Source: an uncultured Eubacteriales bacterium
GTDB lineage: Bacteria; Bacillota; Clostridia; Christensenellales; Aristaeellaceae
DNA length: 64,000 nucleotides
Direction: 5' to 3'
Assembly: GCA_902793605.1 (NCBI GenBank)
Contig: CADBEB010000021.1
Location: forward strand, 1 to 64,000
Positions 1 through 10,295 of the stretch are shown here, one piece after another. The position numbers and the translations under genes were made by a program. Below the pieces are notes generated by a model. The model saw only the letters and a list, made by a program, of their open reading frames with translations. It searched no databases and had not been told where the DNA came from. The number at the start of each line of letters is the position of its first letter. The first letter of the stretch is position 1.

Positions 1-153
1 CTCTTTGGAATCTTCGCTGAATTTCTTGCGCGTTTCTCTCTGTATCGTTTTCAAGGTTCGCCTGCTCTTCCCTCAAGCGTTTGCTTTCGGGCGAGCTTGC
101 ATAGAATACCAAACGCAAACCCCTTTGTCAAGCGTTTTTTTGGCCTTTTTGAA
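1..153. other. Left-edge intergenic DNA, no gene recognised
   Basis: A short open frame crosses this stretch on the plus strand, but its translation has no recognisable domain and it runs through the terminator that follows. I see no RNA gene here. It is probably the spacer between the terminated minus-strand operon to the right and whatever lies to the left of the window. Confidence 0.4.
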
Positions 154-204
154 GAAAAAATCAAGGCGGATCAAAGCATCCGGACGATGCCTGATCCACC
201 TTGA
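154..204 (-). terminator. Rho-independent terminator of the mnmA operon
   Basis: On the minus strand, a long stem (arms 192-204 and 161-173, TCAAGGTGGATCA with TGATCCGCCTTGA, one G-T pair) with a further inner stem is followed by a run of six T. It lies about 70 nt beyond the stop codon of the 274-879 gene, so it probably ends the transcript that starts near 6035. Confidence 0.85.
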
Positions 205-273
205 CGGAATGTTCGGGTTTTCCCTGGAAATCATTGCTTCCGCATGGAGGAACGTTCAATAAGTCTACTGTTG

Positions 274-879
274 TCAGGTCATCTTTTTCAGGATCGTCAT
301 CTCGATGGTCCGGCCTTTAATCCCGACCTTGATATCGTCCGCCACGTGGGCGACCACGGATTTCTCCAGCTCGTCCCGCGCCTCCTGCACAGCCTCCGCT
401 TTCTCCGGCTTGCAGGCTTCCAGCGCCTCTTCGTAGTGGATCATGGACCATTCCCAGTCCATCGCCGGTGCCGTCGTGTATTCATACATGCCCGGCAGGA
501 TCAGCGGATTCGAGAAAGCGGCGACATCCTCGTCCGCGCCGATCTCGAAGAAGTTACGCAGCCGGCCCATCAGACCTTTGGCTTTTTCGTTCTTCCCCGT
601 CGTGGAGGCGGCCAGCAGCTTCTCCCGCGTTTCGCTCGTCAGCCATTTTTCCGTCTGCAGGTGCAGCTCGTAAACGCCGTCCTCGTCCTGGATCCAGAAT
701 TTGCCTGTCACGTCCCCGGTGATGGACCGCATCATGCCCATCATCTCTTCAGCCAGCAGGCGGAGATGCAGGGCGTTCTTCCGGCTCATCTCCTTGTAGG
801 CTGCCACCTTGTCCGCCTGGAGCAGTGCCGCTTCCATCCGTGTGCCTTTGCTCGAAATCGTGATCACGTCTGTTTTCAT
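274..879 (-). CDS. Conserved-looking protein of unknown function
   Basis: A 201-residue soluble protein with no signal peptide or membrane segment. I do not recognise a domain. The N-terminal third is helical and methionine-rich; the middle has a GLMGRLRNFFEIGADED stretch; the C-terminal part is acidic and charged. A strong ribosome binding site (GGAGGAATCATT) precedes the ATG. It is the last gene of the operon with mnmA, 12 nt downstream of it and upstream of a terminator. The position suggests co-expression with tRNA thiolation and dTMP kinase functions but does not show its role. Confidence 0.7.
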   Translation of the reverse strand: MKTDVITISSKGTRMEAALLQADKVAAYKEMSRKNALHLRLLAEEMMGMMRSITGDVTGKFWIQDEDGVYELHLQTEKWLTSETREKLLAASTTGKNEKAKGLMGRLRNFFEIGADEDVAAFSNPLILPGMYEYTTAPAMDWEWSMIHYEEALEACKPEKAEAVQEARDELEKSVVAHVADDIKVGIKGRTIEMTILKKMT

Positions 880-891
880 AATGATTCCTCC

Positions 892-3263
<2,372 letters not shown>

Positions 3264-3264
3264 C

Positions 3265-4527
3265 TCATTCCTCGACGCGGATGACGTTCTCGACCACGCA
3301 GATCTCCGGGTTCATGCTCTTCAGTGCCCGCTGCACGGCCTTTTCGGACGCTTCGTGGGTGATGAAGATCAGGGTCGCCTTGCCGTCCGGCGCCGCGCCC
3401 TTCTGCATCATCGTGGAGATGGAGATCCCCTCGCCGCCCAGCAGCCCGGTCACCTCAGCCAGCACGCCGGGGGCGTCCTTGGCCTTCATCCGGATGAAGT
3501 ACTTGCTGTGCCAGTCGTCCGCCACGGGCAGCGGATCCTCCCGCAGGTAGGGCATCGGGTGCGCCGCGTTCTGCGCCGCCTGGATGATATCGCCCACGAT
3601 GGCGCTGGCTGTCGGCGCGTCTCCCGCGCCCCGGCCTTCCAGCATCATATCCTTGAAGCTGTGGCCGTACAGGTACACCGCGTTCAGCGATCCGTCCACC
3701 CGCGCCAGCGGATGGTCCGCCGGCAGGAAGACCGGATGCACCCGCGCCTCGATGCTGTCCCCGTTGTCCTTGCCGATGGCCAGCAGCTTCAGCACGTAGC
3801 CCATCTCCCGGCCGAAGGCGATATCCTCGGCGCTCACCTTCGTGATACCCTCGCGGTATACGTTCTCTACCTTCACCCGGCTGTGGAACGCCAGCGATCC
3901 CGCGATGCTCAGCTTGTAGGCCGCGTCATATCCCTCCACGTCTGCCGTGGGGTCCGGCTCCGCCAGGCCCAGCCGCTGCGCGTCCTTCAGCACGTCCTCA
4001 TACTCCGCGCCTTCCGCCGTCATCCGGGTCAGGATGTAGTTCGTCGTCCCGTTCACGATGCCCATCATCTGCTCGATGTGGTTCGCGATCAGCGGGCTCT
4101 GGATCGCGTTGATGATCGGGATCGCGCCGCCCACGCTCGCCTCGTAGTACAGGCCCGCGCCGGTTTTCCCGGCCATCGCGCGCAGCTCGTCAAAGTGCAG
4201 GCTCAGGGCCATCTTGTTCGCCGTCACGACGCTCTTGCCGTTCTCCAGCGCGCGCAGCATCATTGAGGCCGCCGGCTGCTCCCCGCCCAGGAATTCGCAG
4301 ACGATCTGGATTTCCGGATCCTCGAGGATATCGTTCTTATCGGTCGTCAGCACCTCGTCCGGCACTTCCTTGCCGCCGTGGATCTTCACGTCCAGCACCA
4401 GTGCCTTCTTGATCCGCAGCTTCACGCCCGTGCGCTTCTCCACCTCGCCGCCGAATTCGCGGACCAGGTCCCATACGCCGCCTCCGATATTTCCCAGGCC
4501 AAGCAGACCCAGCACTACTTCTTTCAT
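3265..4527 (-). CDS. hom: Homoserine dehydrogenase with C-terminal ACT domain
   Basis: Reduces aspartate semialdehyde to homoserine for threonine and methionine synthesis. The 420-residue protein has an N-terminal Rossmann motif GLGNIGGGV, the catalytic domain with the GGAIPIINA and GTTNYILTRM blocks, and a C-terminal ACT domain (GVLAEVTGLLGGEGISI), which in this family gives feedback control, usually by threonine. Its start overlaps the coaX stop by 4 nt, and the fusion gene follows after one base, so it belongs to the promoter-6035 operon. No other threonine-pathway gene is nearby. Confidence 0.95.
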   Translation of the reverse strand: MKEVVLGLLGLGNIGGGVWDLVREFGGEVEKRTGVKLRIKKALVLDVKIHGGKEVPDEVLTTDKNDILEDPEIQIVCEFLGGEQPAASMMLRALENGKSVVTANKMALSLHFDELRAMAGKTGAGLYYEASVGGAIPIINAIQSPLIANHIEQMMGIVNGTTNYILTRMTAEGAEYEDVLKDAQRLGLAEPDPTADVEGYDAAYKLSIAGSLAFHSRVKVENVYREGITKVSAEDIAFGREMGYVLKLLAIGKDNGDSIEARVHPVFLPADHPLARVDGSLNAVYLYGHSFKDMMLEGRGAGDAPTASAIVGDIIQAAQNAAHPMPYLREDPLPVADDWHSKYFIRMKAKDAPGVLAEVTGLLGGEGISISTMMQKGAAPDGKATLIFITHEASEKAVQRALKSMNPEICVVENVIRVEE

Positions 4528-5306
4528 TGCTTTTCTACCTCCGTCCGGTTTCTTTCATAGATCAGCCGCAGCCCCTTCAGCGTCAGCAGGCCGTCCAGCT
4601 TGTCGATCACCTTGCTCTCCTCGGCGACCATCAGCGCCATGCCGCCGGTCGCGACGACCAGCGCGTCCTCCCCGAGCTCCTGCCGGATCTTCCGTACGAT
4701 GTTCCGCACCAGGCCGACGTAACCGTAGTACATCCCGCTCTGCAGGTTGCTCAGCGTCGTCCTACCGATCACGTTGTCCGGCCGCGTGAGCTCGAACCGT
4801 GGCAGCTTCGCCGTCCCGGTGACAAGCGCCTCACTGCTCAGTTTGATGCCCGGGCAGATCGTCCCTCCCAGGAACGATCCCTCCCGGTCCACCACGCCGA
4901 AGGTCGTCGCCGTGCCGAAGTCGATGAAGATGCACGGCCCGCCGTATTCCTCGTAGGCGGCCACCGCGTTGGCGATCCGGTCGCTGCCCAGCTCCCGGGG
5001 GTTCTCGTAGCGGATGTTGATCCCCGTCTTCACCCCCGGCGCCACGAACAGCGGCGTCTTCCCGAAGTAGTTCAGCAGCATGTGCTCGATCGTGTAGTTG
5101 ATCGTCGGCACCACGCTCGATACGATGATGCCTTCGACCACATCCGTACTCACGCCCTCGTGCGCGAACATCGAGGCCAGCTTCACCCCGTACTCGTCTG
5201 ATGTCGAGGTGATGTTCGTCGACATCCGCCAGTACTTGAACATCTCCGTCCCGTCAAACAGGGCGGTCTTGATGTTCGTGTTCCCGATATCCATCGTCAG
5301 GATCAT
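4524..5306 (-). CDS. coaX: Type III pantothenate kinase
   Basis: Phosphorylates pantothenate as the first committed step of CoA synthesis. The 260-residue protein has the ASKHA-fold signature of CoaX: DIGNTNIKTALFDG at the N terminus, GSDRIANAVAAYEEYG, and FIDFGTATTFGVVDREG with GGTICPGIKLS. It lies 12 nt downstream of an ECF-type S component, and the pair suggests uptake plus phosphorylation of pantothenate. It overlaps hom by 4 nt. Confidence 0.96.
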   Translation of the reverse strand: MILTMDIGNTNIKTALFDGTEMFKYWRMSTNITSTSDEYGVKLASMFAHEGVSTDVVEGIIVSSVVPTINYTIEHMLLNYFGKTPLFVAPGVKTGINIRYENPRELGSDRIANAVAAYEEYGGPCIFIDFGTATTFGVVDREGSFLGGTICPGIKLSSEALVTGTAKLPRFELTRPDNVIGRTTLSNLQSGMYYGYVGLVRNIVRKIRQELGEDALVVATGGMALMVAEESKVIDKLDGLLTLKGLRLIYERNRTEVEKQ

Positions 5307-5318
5307 TGCATAAACTCC

Positions 5319-5927
5319 TTACAGCAGTCTCGCCTTCTTCAGTGCCACGCCGGCCGCGCCGGTCACCAGCGCCGCCACGGCCATCTCCACCACCGCGTTG
5401 ATGCCGACACTCGTCACGATGTAGAGGATCACGCCCTTCGCGGCGATCTTGTCATGCAGCTCCGGCGTATTGCCGAACAGCAGCACCAGCAGGCCCATGA
5501 AGAACAGCGTGTTGCAGAACGCGGCCGTGAAGCCGGTCACCGCCCCGCGGACGTACAGCGGCGCCTTCGTTTTGCACATCGCCTTGTACACCACCGCCGT
5601 CAGCACGCCCACCAGCACCCGGGAAACGAACCGCTGGATGAACATCAGCACCGGGCTGTAGTTTACCAGCGCCGCGCCCAACGCGCTCGTCCCGAAGATG
5701 CCGAAGCACTGCAGGAAGCTGATCAGGCCGAAAGCCCCGCCGATGATCATCCCGCCCGGCAGCCCCATGGCCATTACCGCGATCGCCACCGGGATCATGT
5801 TGAACGTGATCGAGAGGCCCATCGGCATCGGGATATTCACAAATGCCAGAATGATCAAAATCGCCACCAGCATCGCCAGCAGCGTCATCCGCGCGATCTT
5901 CGTGCGCCTTGAGTTGTTTGTCGTCAT
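5319..5927 (-). CDS. ECF transporter S component, possibly for pantothenate
   Basis: A 202-residue integral membrane protein with about six hydrophobic segments and a charged N terminus (TTNNSRRTKIARMTLLAMLV), as in ECF S components that capture a vitamin and dock to a shared energizing module. The pattern NIPMPMGLSITFNMIPVAI is typical of the family. The ligand is not proved; adjacency to coaX favours pantothenate. ATG start with a clear ribosome binding site (CGGAGGAGAAC). It is the first gene of the operon from the promoter at 6035-6063 and is preceded by a structured leader of about 100 nt. Confidence 0.85.
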   Translation of the reverse strand: MTTNNSRRTKIARMTLLAMLVAILIILAFVNIPMPMGLSITFNMIPVAIAVMAMGLPGGMIIGGAFGLISFLQCFGIFGTSALGAALVNYSPVLMFIQRFVSRVLVGVLTAVVYKAMCKTKAPLYVRGAVTGFTAAFCNTLFFMGLLVLLFGNTPELHDKIAAKGVILYIVTSVGINAVVEMAVAALVTGAAGVALKKARLL

Positions 5928-6034
5928 GTTCTCCTCCGTTCGGGTTCCTTCCGGATACCCGTCGAAACTTTATTTCCGCGGTCTCCTCGTGTCCGGTGCG
6001 TCAGCTTCCGGCACTGACCGATGCGGATGGGATC
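5928..6034 (-). promoter_or_regulatory. Structured leader before ECF S component
   Basis: Between the -10 box and the start codon, the minus-strand RNA can form at least two hairpins. One is CGGTCAG...CTGA...ACCG. The other, CGGGT...ACCCG, lies only 2-3 nt from the ribosome binding site. A leader this long before a vitamin-type transporter could be a riboswitch or attenuator. I could not match it to a riboswitch class I know. Confidence 0.4.
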
Positions 6035-6063
6035 ATTATACTGCATTGTAAGGCTCAGAACAA
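6035..6063 (-). promoter_or_regulatory. Predicted promoter of the ECF-coaX-hom-tmk-mnmA operon
   Basis: Minus strand: -35 TTGTTC (6058-6063), 17-nt spacer, -10 TATAAT (6035-6040). The -35 box overlaps the last codons of azlD, so the operon is separated from the upstream genes by its own promoter. Confidence 0.65.
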
Positions 6064-6372
6064 GAGCAAAGCCCCCTGGGCCAGGGCGACGGCGCAGCAG
6101 GCCGCCACGGCCACTGTCAGCAGGCTGCGGCCCCGCCACGCGAGCAGCACCGCCACCGCGACCCCGCACACCGCGGTCCTGACATCCCCCGTCGAATAAA
6201 ACACATCCGGGAACGTCATCGCCCCAAGCACCGCGTACGGGATATACGCCAGGAACGACCGGATAAACCGGCTCCTGATCTCCTTCCGGAACACCGTCAG
6301 CGGCAGCATCCGGATCAGGTACGTTACCCCCGCCGTCACCGCCAGGTACGGCAGGAACACATTCCATTTCAT
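6055..6372 (-). CDS. azlD: AzlD-family branched-chain amino acid exporter subunit
   Basis: A 105-residue hydrophobic protein starting MKWNVFLPYLAVTAGV with about four membrane helices, the size and pattern (LIRMLPLTVF, SFLAYIPYAVLGAMTFPDVF) of AzlD. With AzlC it forms an exporter for branched-chain amino acids or analogues. I chose the ATG at 6372 because it overlaps the azlC stop (ATGA); a longer in-frame reading extends into azlC and is not needed. Confidence 0.9.
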   Translation of the reverse strand: MKWNVFLPYLAVTAGVTYLIRMLPLTVFRKEIRSRFIRSFLAYIPYAVLGAMTFPDVFYSTGDVRTAVCGVAVAVLLAWRGRSLLTVAVAACCAVALAQGALLLF

Positions 6373-7070
6373 GCGGCGTCCTCCTTCACGGGGAACTTCC
6401 ATGCCCCGGCGGCAGCCGCCGCGACCCCGCAGATGATGATCACAAACCCACCTGATACCGTGTTCAGTCCCGGCACATAGCGGAAGCACAGGCTCAGCGC
6501 CACCGCGATGATTACCACAAACCGCACCGGCTTCTGCTGCCGTGCCGGCGGCAGGATGATCGCCAGGAACATCCCGTAGATCGCGATGCCCAGCGCCGTC
6601 CGCACGAACGCCGGCAGGAGCGTTCCTGCCGCGCTGCCCAGCAGCGTCCCCAGGCTCCACCCGATCCACGGCGTCAGCATCAGGCCGTACAGGTAGTGTT
6701 TCCCGACCTTTCCCGGCTGGCTGCTCGCCACCGCGAAGATCTCATCCGTGTTCGCGAAGGAGAAGATCAGCCGCTGCAGCATACCCATGCTGCCGTCCAG
6801 CTTCCGGCTCAGCGACAGGCTCATCAGCGCGTACCGCAGGTTGATCGTCAGCTGGGTCAGCGCCATCTCCGTCAGCGACGCCCCGCCGACCATCAGCGGC
6901 AGCGCCGCGATCTGCCCGGCACTGGTCAGGTTCGTCATCGAGATCAGCACCGCCTGCAGCACGGTCAGCCCGTCGCCCGCCGCCTTCATCCCGAAGGCGA
7001 AGGAGACGCTCAGGTATCCCAGCGCGATGGGGATCCCGTGCCGGATCCCCTGCCGAAATTCTGCGTTCAT
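6369..7070 (-). CDS. azlC: AzlC-family branched-chain amino acid permease
   Basis: A 233-residue polytopic membrane protein. The opening (RQGIRHGIPIALGYLSVSFAFG) and the block MTNLTSAGQIAALPLM are the usual AzlC signature. It is the large subunit of the AzlCD exporter and overlaps azlD downstream by 4 nt. Its start overlaps the stop of the nucleoside phosphorylase by 4 nt, so all three genes are translationally linked, an unusual functional combination. Confidence 0.93.
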   Translation of the reverse strand: MNAEFRQGIRHGIPIALGYLSVSFAFGMKAAGDGLTVLQAVLISMTNLTSAGQIAALPLMVGGASLTEMALTQLTINLRYALMSLSLSRKLDGSMGMLQRLIFSFANTDEIFAVASSQPGKVGKHYLYGLMLTPWIGWSLGTLLGSAAGTLLPAFVRTALGIAIYGMFLAIILPPARQQKPVRFVVIIAVALSLCFRYVPGLNTVSGGFVIIICGVAAAAAGAWKFPVKEDAA

Positions 7071-8407
7071 TGATCCTCTTCTCCCAGTCTGACAAGGACG
7101 TTCTTCATCACGACCGCGATGAAGTTCGGCGCCCTGTCGCAGGCTTCGTCACCGATCCGGATCGCCGCGCGCACGGCCTGCTCCGCCTTCTCCGCGTCTT
7201 CCTCGCTCCTGGCGTGCAGGGTGCACAGGGGCGTGTCTTCGCTGACCTGGTCGCCGATCCGCACCTGCAGCACAAAGCCCACGCTGTAGTCCAGCTTGTC
7301 GTCCATCGTCAGGCGTCCGGCTCCCATGGCCTGCGCCGCCATGCCCAGGGCCATCGTGTCCATCTTCTGCACATACCCGGCCCTGCCGCACGTCACCTCG
7401 CGGATCACTTTCGCCTGCGGCAGCCGCGTCACGTCGTCGCACACGAGCGGATCCCCGCCCTGCGCCGCGATCATTTCCTTCAGTTTCTTCAGGCCCGCGC
7501 CGCTGTCGATCGCGGCCTTCATCTTCGCCTGGCCTTCCTCCGGCGTCTCCGCCTGCCCGGCCAGCAGCAGCATATACCCGCCCAGCATCAGCGACACTTC
7601 CAGCAGGTCCCCGCCGGCCTTCCCGGCCAGGATATCGATGGCTTCCTTGACCTCCAGCGCGTTCCCGACATGGGTCCCCAGCGGCTGTTCCATCCCGCTG
7701 ACCACCGCGATGATCGGCTTCCCGGCCAGCGCGCCGACCTCGACCATCGTCTCCGCCAGCTTGATACTGTCCTCCTCCGTGTGCATGATCGCGCCGCTCC
7801 CGCTCTTCACGTCCAGCACGATCGCGTCCGATCCGGCCGCCAGCTTCTTGCTCAGGATGGAGCCGACGATCAGCGGCATGCTGTCCACCGTGCTCGTCAC
7901 GTCCCGCAGGGCATACAGGGTCTTGTCCGCCGGAGCCAGGTGCCCCGTCTGCCCGATCACGGCCACGCCGATCTCCTTCACCTGCCGGATGAATTCCTCC
8001 TCGCTCAGCGATACGTTCATCCCGGGGATGGATTCCAGCTTGTCCAGCGTTCCGCCGGTATGGCCCAGCCCGCGCCCGCTCATCTTTGCGACCGGCGCGC
8101 CGCATGCCGCCACCAGCGGTGCCAGCACCAGCGTCGTCGTGTCGCCCACGCCGCCGGTGGAATGCTTGTCCACCTTGATGCCCGGGATCCCGGAGAGGTC
8201 CGCGATGTCCCCGCTGTCCCGCATGGCCAGGGTCAGGTCCGTCGTCTCCCGGTAGTTCATCCCGTTCAGCCGGATCGCCATCAGCAAGGCGCTCAGCTGA
8301 TAGTCCGGCACGGTCTTTTCCGCCGCGCCGTTGGCAAAGAAGGTGATCTCCTCCTTCGTCAGCTCTTTCCCCAGCTTTTTCTTCTCGATGATCTCCAGCA
8401 TCGTCAC
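7067..8407 (-). CDS. pdp: Pyrimidine-nucleoside (thymidine) phosphorylase
   Basis: Splits thymidine, uridine or deoxyuridine with phosphate to base and (deoxy)ribose-1-phosphate. The protein shows the family signature SGRGLGHTGGTLDKLESIPG near residue 110, the phosphate-binding KHSTGGVGD and the C-terminal lipoyl-like PYNP_C domain. I place the start at GTG 8407, where an AAAGGAG site sits 9 nt upstream; an ATG at 8416 directly abuts that site and an ATG at 8401 is 15 nt away. Length is about 446 residues, as in PyNP. It is followed by azlC in overlap and preceded by a terminator. Confidence 0.94.
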   Translation of the reverse strand: MTMLEIIEKKKLGKELTKEEITFFANGAAEKTVPDYQLSALLMAIRLNGMNYRETTDLTLAMRDSGDIADLSGIPGIKVDKHSTGGVGDTTTLVLAPLVAACGAPVAKMSGRGLGHTGGTLDKLESIPGMNVSLSEEEFIRQVKEIGVAVIGQTGHLAPADKTLYALRDVTSTVDSMPLIVGSILSKKLAAGSDAIVLDVKSGSGAIMHTEEDSIKLAETMVEVGALAGKPIIAVVSGMEQPLGTHVGNALEVKEAIDILAGKAGGDLLEVSLMLGGYMLLLAGQAETPEEGQAKMKAAIDSGAGLKKLKEMIAAQGGDPLVCDDVTRLPQAKVIREVTCGRAGYVQKMDTMALGMAAQAMGAGRLTMDDKLDYSVGFVLQVRIGDQVSEDTPLCTLHARSEEDAEKAEQAVRAAIRIGDEACDRAPNFIAVVMKNVLVRLGEEDQ

Positions 8408-8432
8408 GGCTCGCATCTCCTTTCTGTGCAGG

Positions 8433-8467
8433 AAAAAAACCGCCGATACCCGGCTCCGGATATCGGC
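8433..8467 (-). terminator. Rho-independent terminator after yebC
   Basis: Minus strand: a 12-bp stem (8442-8453 with 8456-8467, one G-T pair) followed by a run of T (complement of 8433-8439). It separates yebC from the phosphorylase. Confidence 0.85.
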
Positions 8468-8483
8468 AAGCGGCGAGGCGCCT

Positions 8484-8528
8484 GGAACAGGGGGGACACG
8501 TGGGAAAACTGTCCCCGCCGTACCGGCG
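8484..8528. repeat. Degenerate family B inverted repeat
   Basis: Contains GGAACAGGGGGGACA and ACTGTCCCCGCCGTACC, the two arms of family B with the middle shortened. It lies directly downstream of the yebC stop codon. Confidence 0.45.
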
Positions 8529-8541
8529 TCTCCGCCCTTAA

Positions 8542-9288
8542 TTATTCTTCTTCATCTTCTTCAGGCAGATCCGCGTTATGGAACACATTCTGCACGTCGT
8601 CGTTCTCTTCCAGCAGATCCAGCATCTTCTGGATCTTCAGGATCGTATCCGGATCGGTCACGGCCACTGTGTTCTGCGGGATCTTCTGCACTTCGGCGCT
8701 CAGGAAAGTGAGGCCCTGCTGCTCGAGCTTCTCGCGCACCGCGCTGAAGTCGTTCGGCGCGGTCAGGATCTCGTATACGTCCTCTTCCACGTTCACGTCT
8801 TCGGCGCCGGCGTCCAGCGCGGTCATCATCATCTCGTCCTCGTCGCTGCCGGGGGTCTTCTCGACCACCAGCACGCCGCGCTCGTCAAACATGAAGCCCA
8901 CGCTTCCCGTGGTCCCCAGGTTGCCGCCGTACTTGGCGAAGCAGTGGCGCACGTCGCTGGCCGTGCGGTTGCGGTTGTCGCTGATGCAGTCGACGATGAC
9001 CGCCACGCCGCCGGGCGCGTAGCCTTCGTACGTGATCTCTTCGTACACCACGTTGCTCAGCTCGCCGCTGGCCTTCTTGATGGACCGCTGGATATTGTCG
9101 TTGGGCATGTTATTGGCCTTCGCCTTCGCGATGATGTCGCGCAGCTTGCCGTTCGACTCGGGGTTCGCCCCGCCTTCGCGCACCGCGATTGCGATCTCAC
9201 GGCCGATCTTGGTGAACACAGCTCCGCGCTGTGCGTCCGCCTTGCCCTTTTTCGCCTGAATATTATGCCACTTGGAATGACCGGACAT
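8542..9288 (-). CDS. yebC: YebC/PmpR-family protein
   Basis: A 248-residue member of the YebC/TACO1 family, known as a transcriptional regulator and, in recent work on the family, as an aid to translation of proline-rich stretches. The start [21 protein letters not shown] is diagnostic, and [13 protein letters not shown] and the PGG loop are present. The C terminus is acidic ([11 protein letters not shown]). It has its own promoter overlapping the end of rnc and ends at the terminator at 8433-8467. Confidence 0.95.
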   Translation of the reverse strand: MSGHSKWHNIQAKKGKADAQRGAVFTKIGREIAIAVREGGANPESNGKLRDIIAKAKANNMPNDNIQRSIKKASGELSNVVYEEITYEGYAPGGVAVIVDCISDNRNRTASDVRHCFAKYGGNLGTTGSVGFMFDERGVLVVEKTPGSDEDEMMMTALDAGAEDVNVEEDVYEILTAPNDFSAVREKLEQQGLTFLSAEVQKIPQNTVAVTDPDTILKIQKMLDLLEENDDVQNVFHNADLPEEDEEE

Positions 9289-9322
9289 CGTATCCCTCCC
9301 AGAAATCTAAAAAACTCAACGC

Positions 9323-9352
9323 ATTATATCATTGAAAAATAAGCATCGTCAA
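9323..9352 (-). promoter_or_regulatory. Predicted yebC promoter inside the end of rnc
   Basis: Minus strand: -35 TTGACG (9347-9352), 18-nt spacer, -10 TATAAT (9323-9328). The -35 box contains the TGA stop codon of rnc. Confidence 0.75.
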
Positions 9353-10011
9353 CCCAGTTTCTTCAATGCTTTCAGGGCTGCAGCCTGTTCCGCGGCCTTC
9401 TTGCTCTTCCCTTCCCCTTCGGCGAGGCATTCCCCGCCGCGATATACCGCCGCCCGGAACACCGGTGCGTGCGGCGGCCCGCTCTGCCCGACGATCTCGT
9501 ATGTCGGCGTCTCTCCTCCGTGCTTCTGCAGCTCTTCCTGCAGCGCGCCTTTCGCGTCCTGCAGCGGCCGGCTCACTTCCTCCTCGTCCGGCCAGCAGCG
9601 CTCGACCACGCCCTTCGCCGCTTCCATCCCGCCGTCGAGATATACCGCCGCCAGCACCGCCTCCATCGCGTCGCACAGCACGCTCGGCTTCTCCCGTCCG
9701 CCGGTCAGCTCTTCGCCCCGATCCATCCGCAGCGCCTCCCCGATGCCCAGTTCCCGGGCGATCGGGCTTTGCGCCGCCTCGCAGACCAGCAGCGCCCGCC
9801 GGTGGGTCAGCGCGCCTTCCCGCTCGTCCGGATGCGCGGCGTACAGCTTCTCGCTCATGATGAACTGCAGCACCGCGTCCCCCAGGAACTCCAGCCGCTG
9901 GTTGTCTTCCTTCCCGGCGGAAGGGTGCGTTAAAGCGCGGCGAAGCAGCGCTTCGTCGCGAAACGTATACCCCAGGGCCTGCATGACCCTGTCTGTTGCT
10001 TTCTCAGGCAT
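9349..10011 (-). CDS. rnc: Ribonuclease III
   Basis: Cleaves double-stranded RNA in rRNA and mRNA processing. The 220-residue protein has the catalytic signature RLEFLGDAVL and the second acidic site DAMEAVLAAVYLDGG in the N-terminal domain. A C-terminal double-stranded-RNA-binding domain (about 150-220) ends GEGKSKKAAEQAAALKALKKL. It lies 13 nt after acp, in the plsX-acp-rnc order common in Gram-positive bacteria. Confidence 0.96.
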   Translation of the reverse strand: MPEKATDRVMQALGYTFRDEALLRRALTHPSAGKEDNQRLEFLGDAVLQFIMSEKLYAAHPDEREGALTHRRALLVCEAAQSPIARELGIGEALRMDRGEELTGGREKPSVLCDAMEAVLAAVYLDGGMEAAKGVVERCWPDEEEVSRPLQDAKGALQEELQKHGGETPTYEIVGQSGPPHAPVFRAAVYRGGECLAEGEGKSKKAAEQAAALKALKKLG

Positions 10012-10024
10012 GGTTTCCGGGTTC

Positions 10025-10255
10025 TCAGCCTTTCACCTTCGCGATGTAATTCACCACGTCGCCCACGGTCTTCAGCTTCATGATCTGGTCGTCCTCAACG
10101 GTGATACCGAAGCGGTCTTCCATGTCCATGATCATGACCATGATGTTGGCGCTGTCGGCCTTCAGGTCTTCCATCAGCCGGCTCTCGGGCTTGATCTCGC
10201 TCGGGTTCACCTTCAGCTGGTCGGCGATCATGCTCTTGACGGTTTCAAAATCCAT
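10025..10255 (-). CDS. acpP: Acyl carrier protein
   Basis: Carries growing fatty acids on a phosphopantetheine arm. The 76-residue acidic protein starts MDFETVKSMIADQLK behind an AAAGGAGG site; an upstream ATG at 10294 would add 13 non-conserved residues and is rejected. The attachment serine is in LKADSANIM; the residue after the serine is Ala where most ACPs have Leu (DSL). Neighbours plsX and rnc support the assignment. Confidence 0.94.
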   Translation of the reverse strand: MDFETVKSMIADQLKVNPSEIKPESRLMEDLKADSANIMVMIMDMEDRFGITVEDDQIMKLKTVGDVVNYIAKVKG

Positions 10256-10295
10256 TGTTGTTTCCTCCTTTATTCTTACCGGGATAACCGGCAAT

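Noticed and set aside
7070..9022. Plus-strand open frame of 650 codons
   Set aside because: Antisense to the phosphorylase, a terminator and yebC; no domain and no ribosome binding site that fits.
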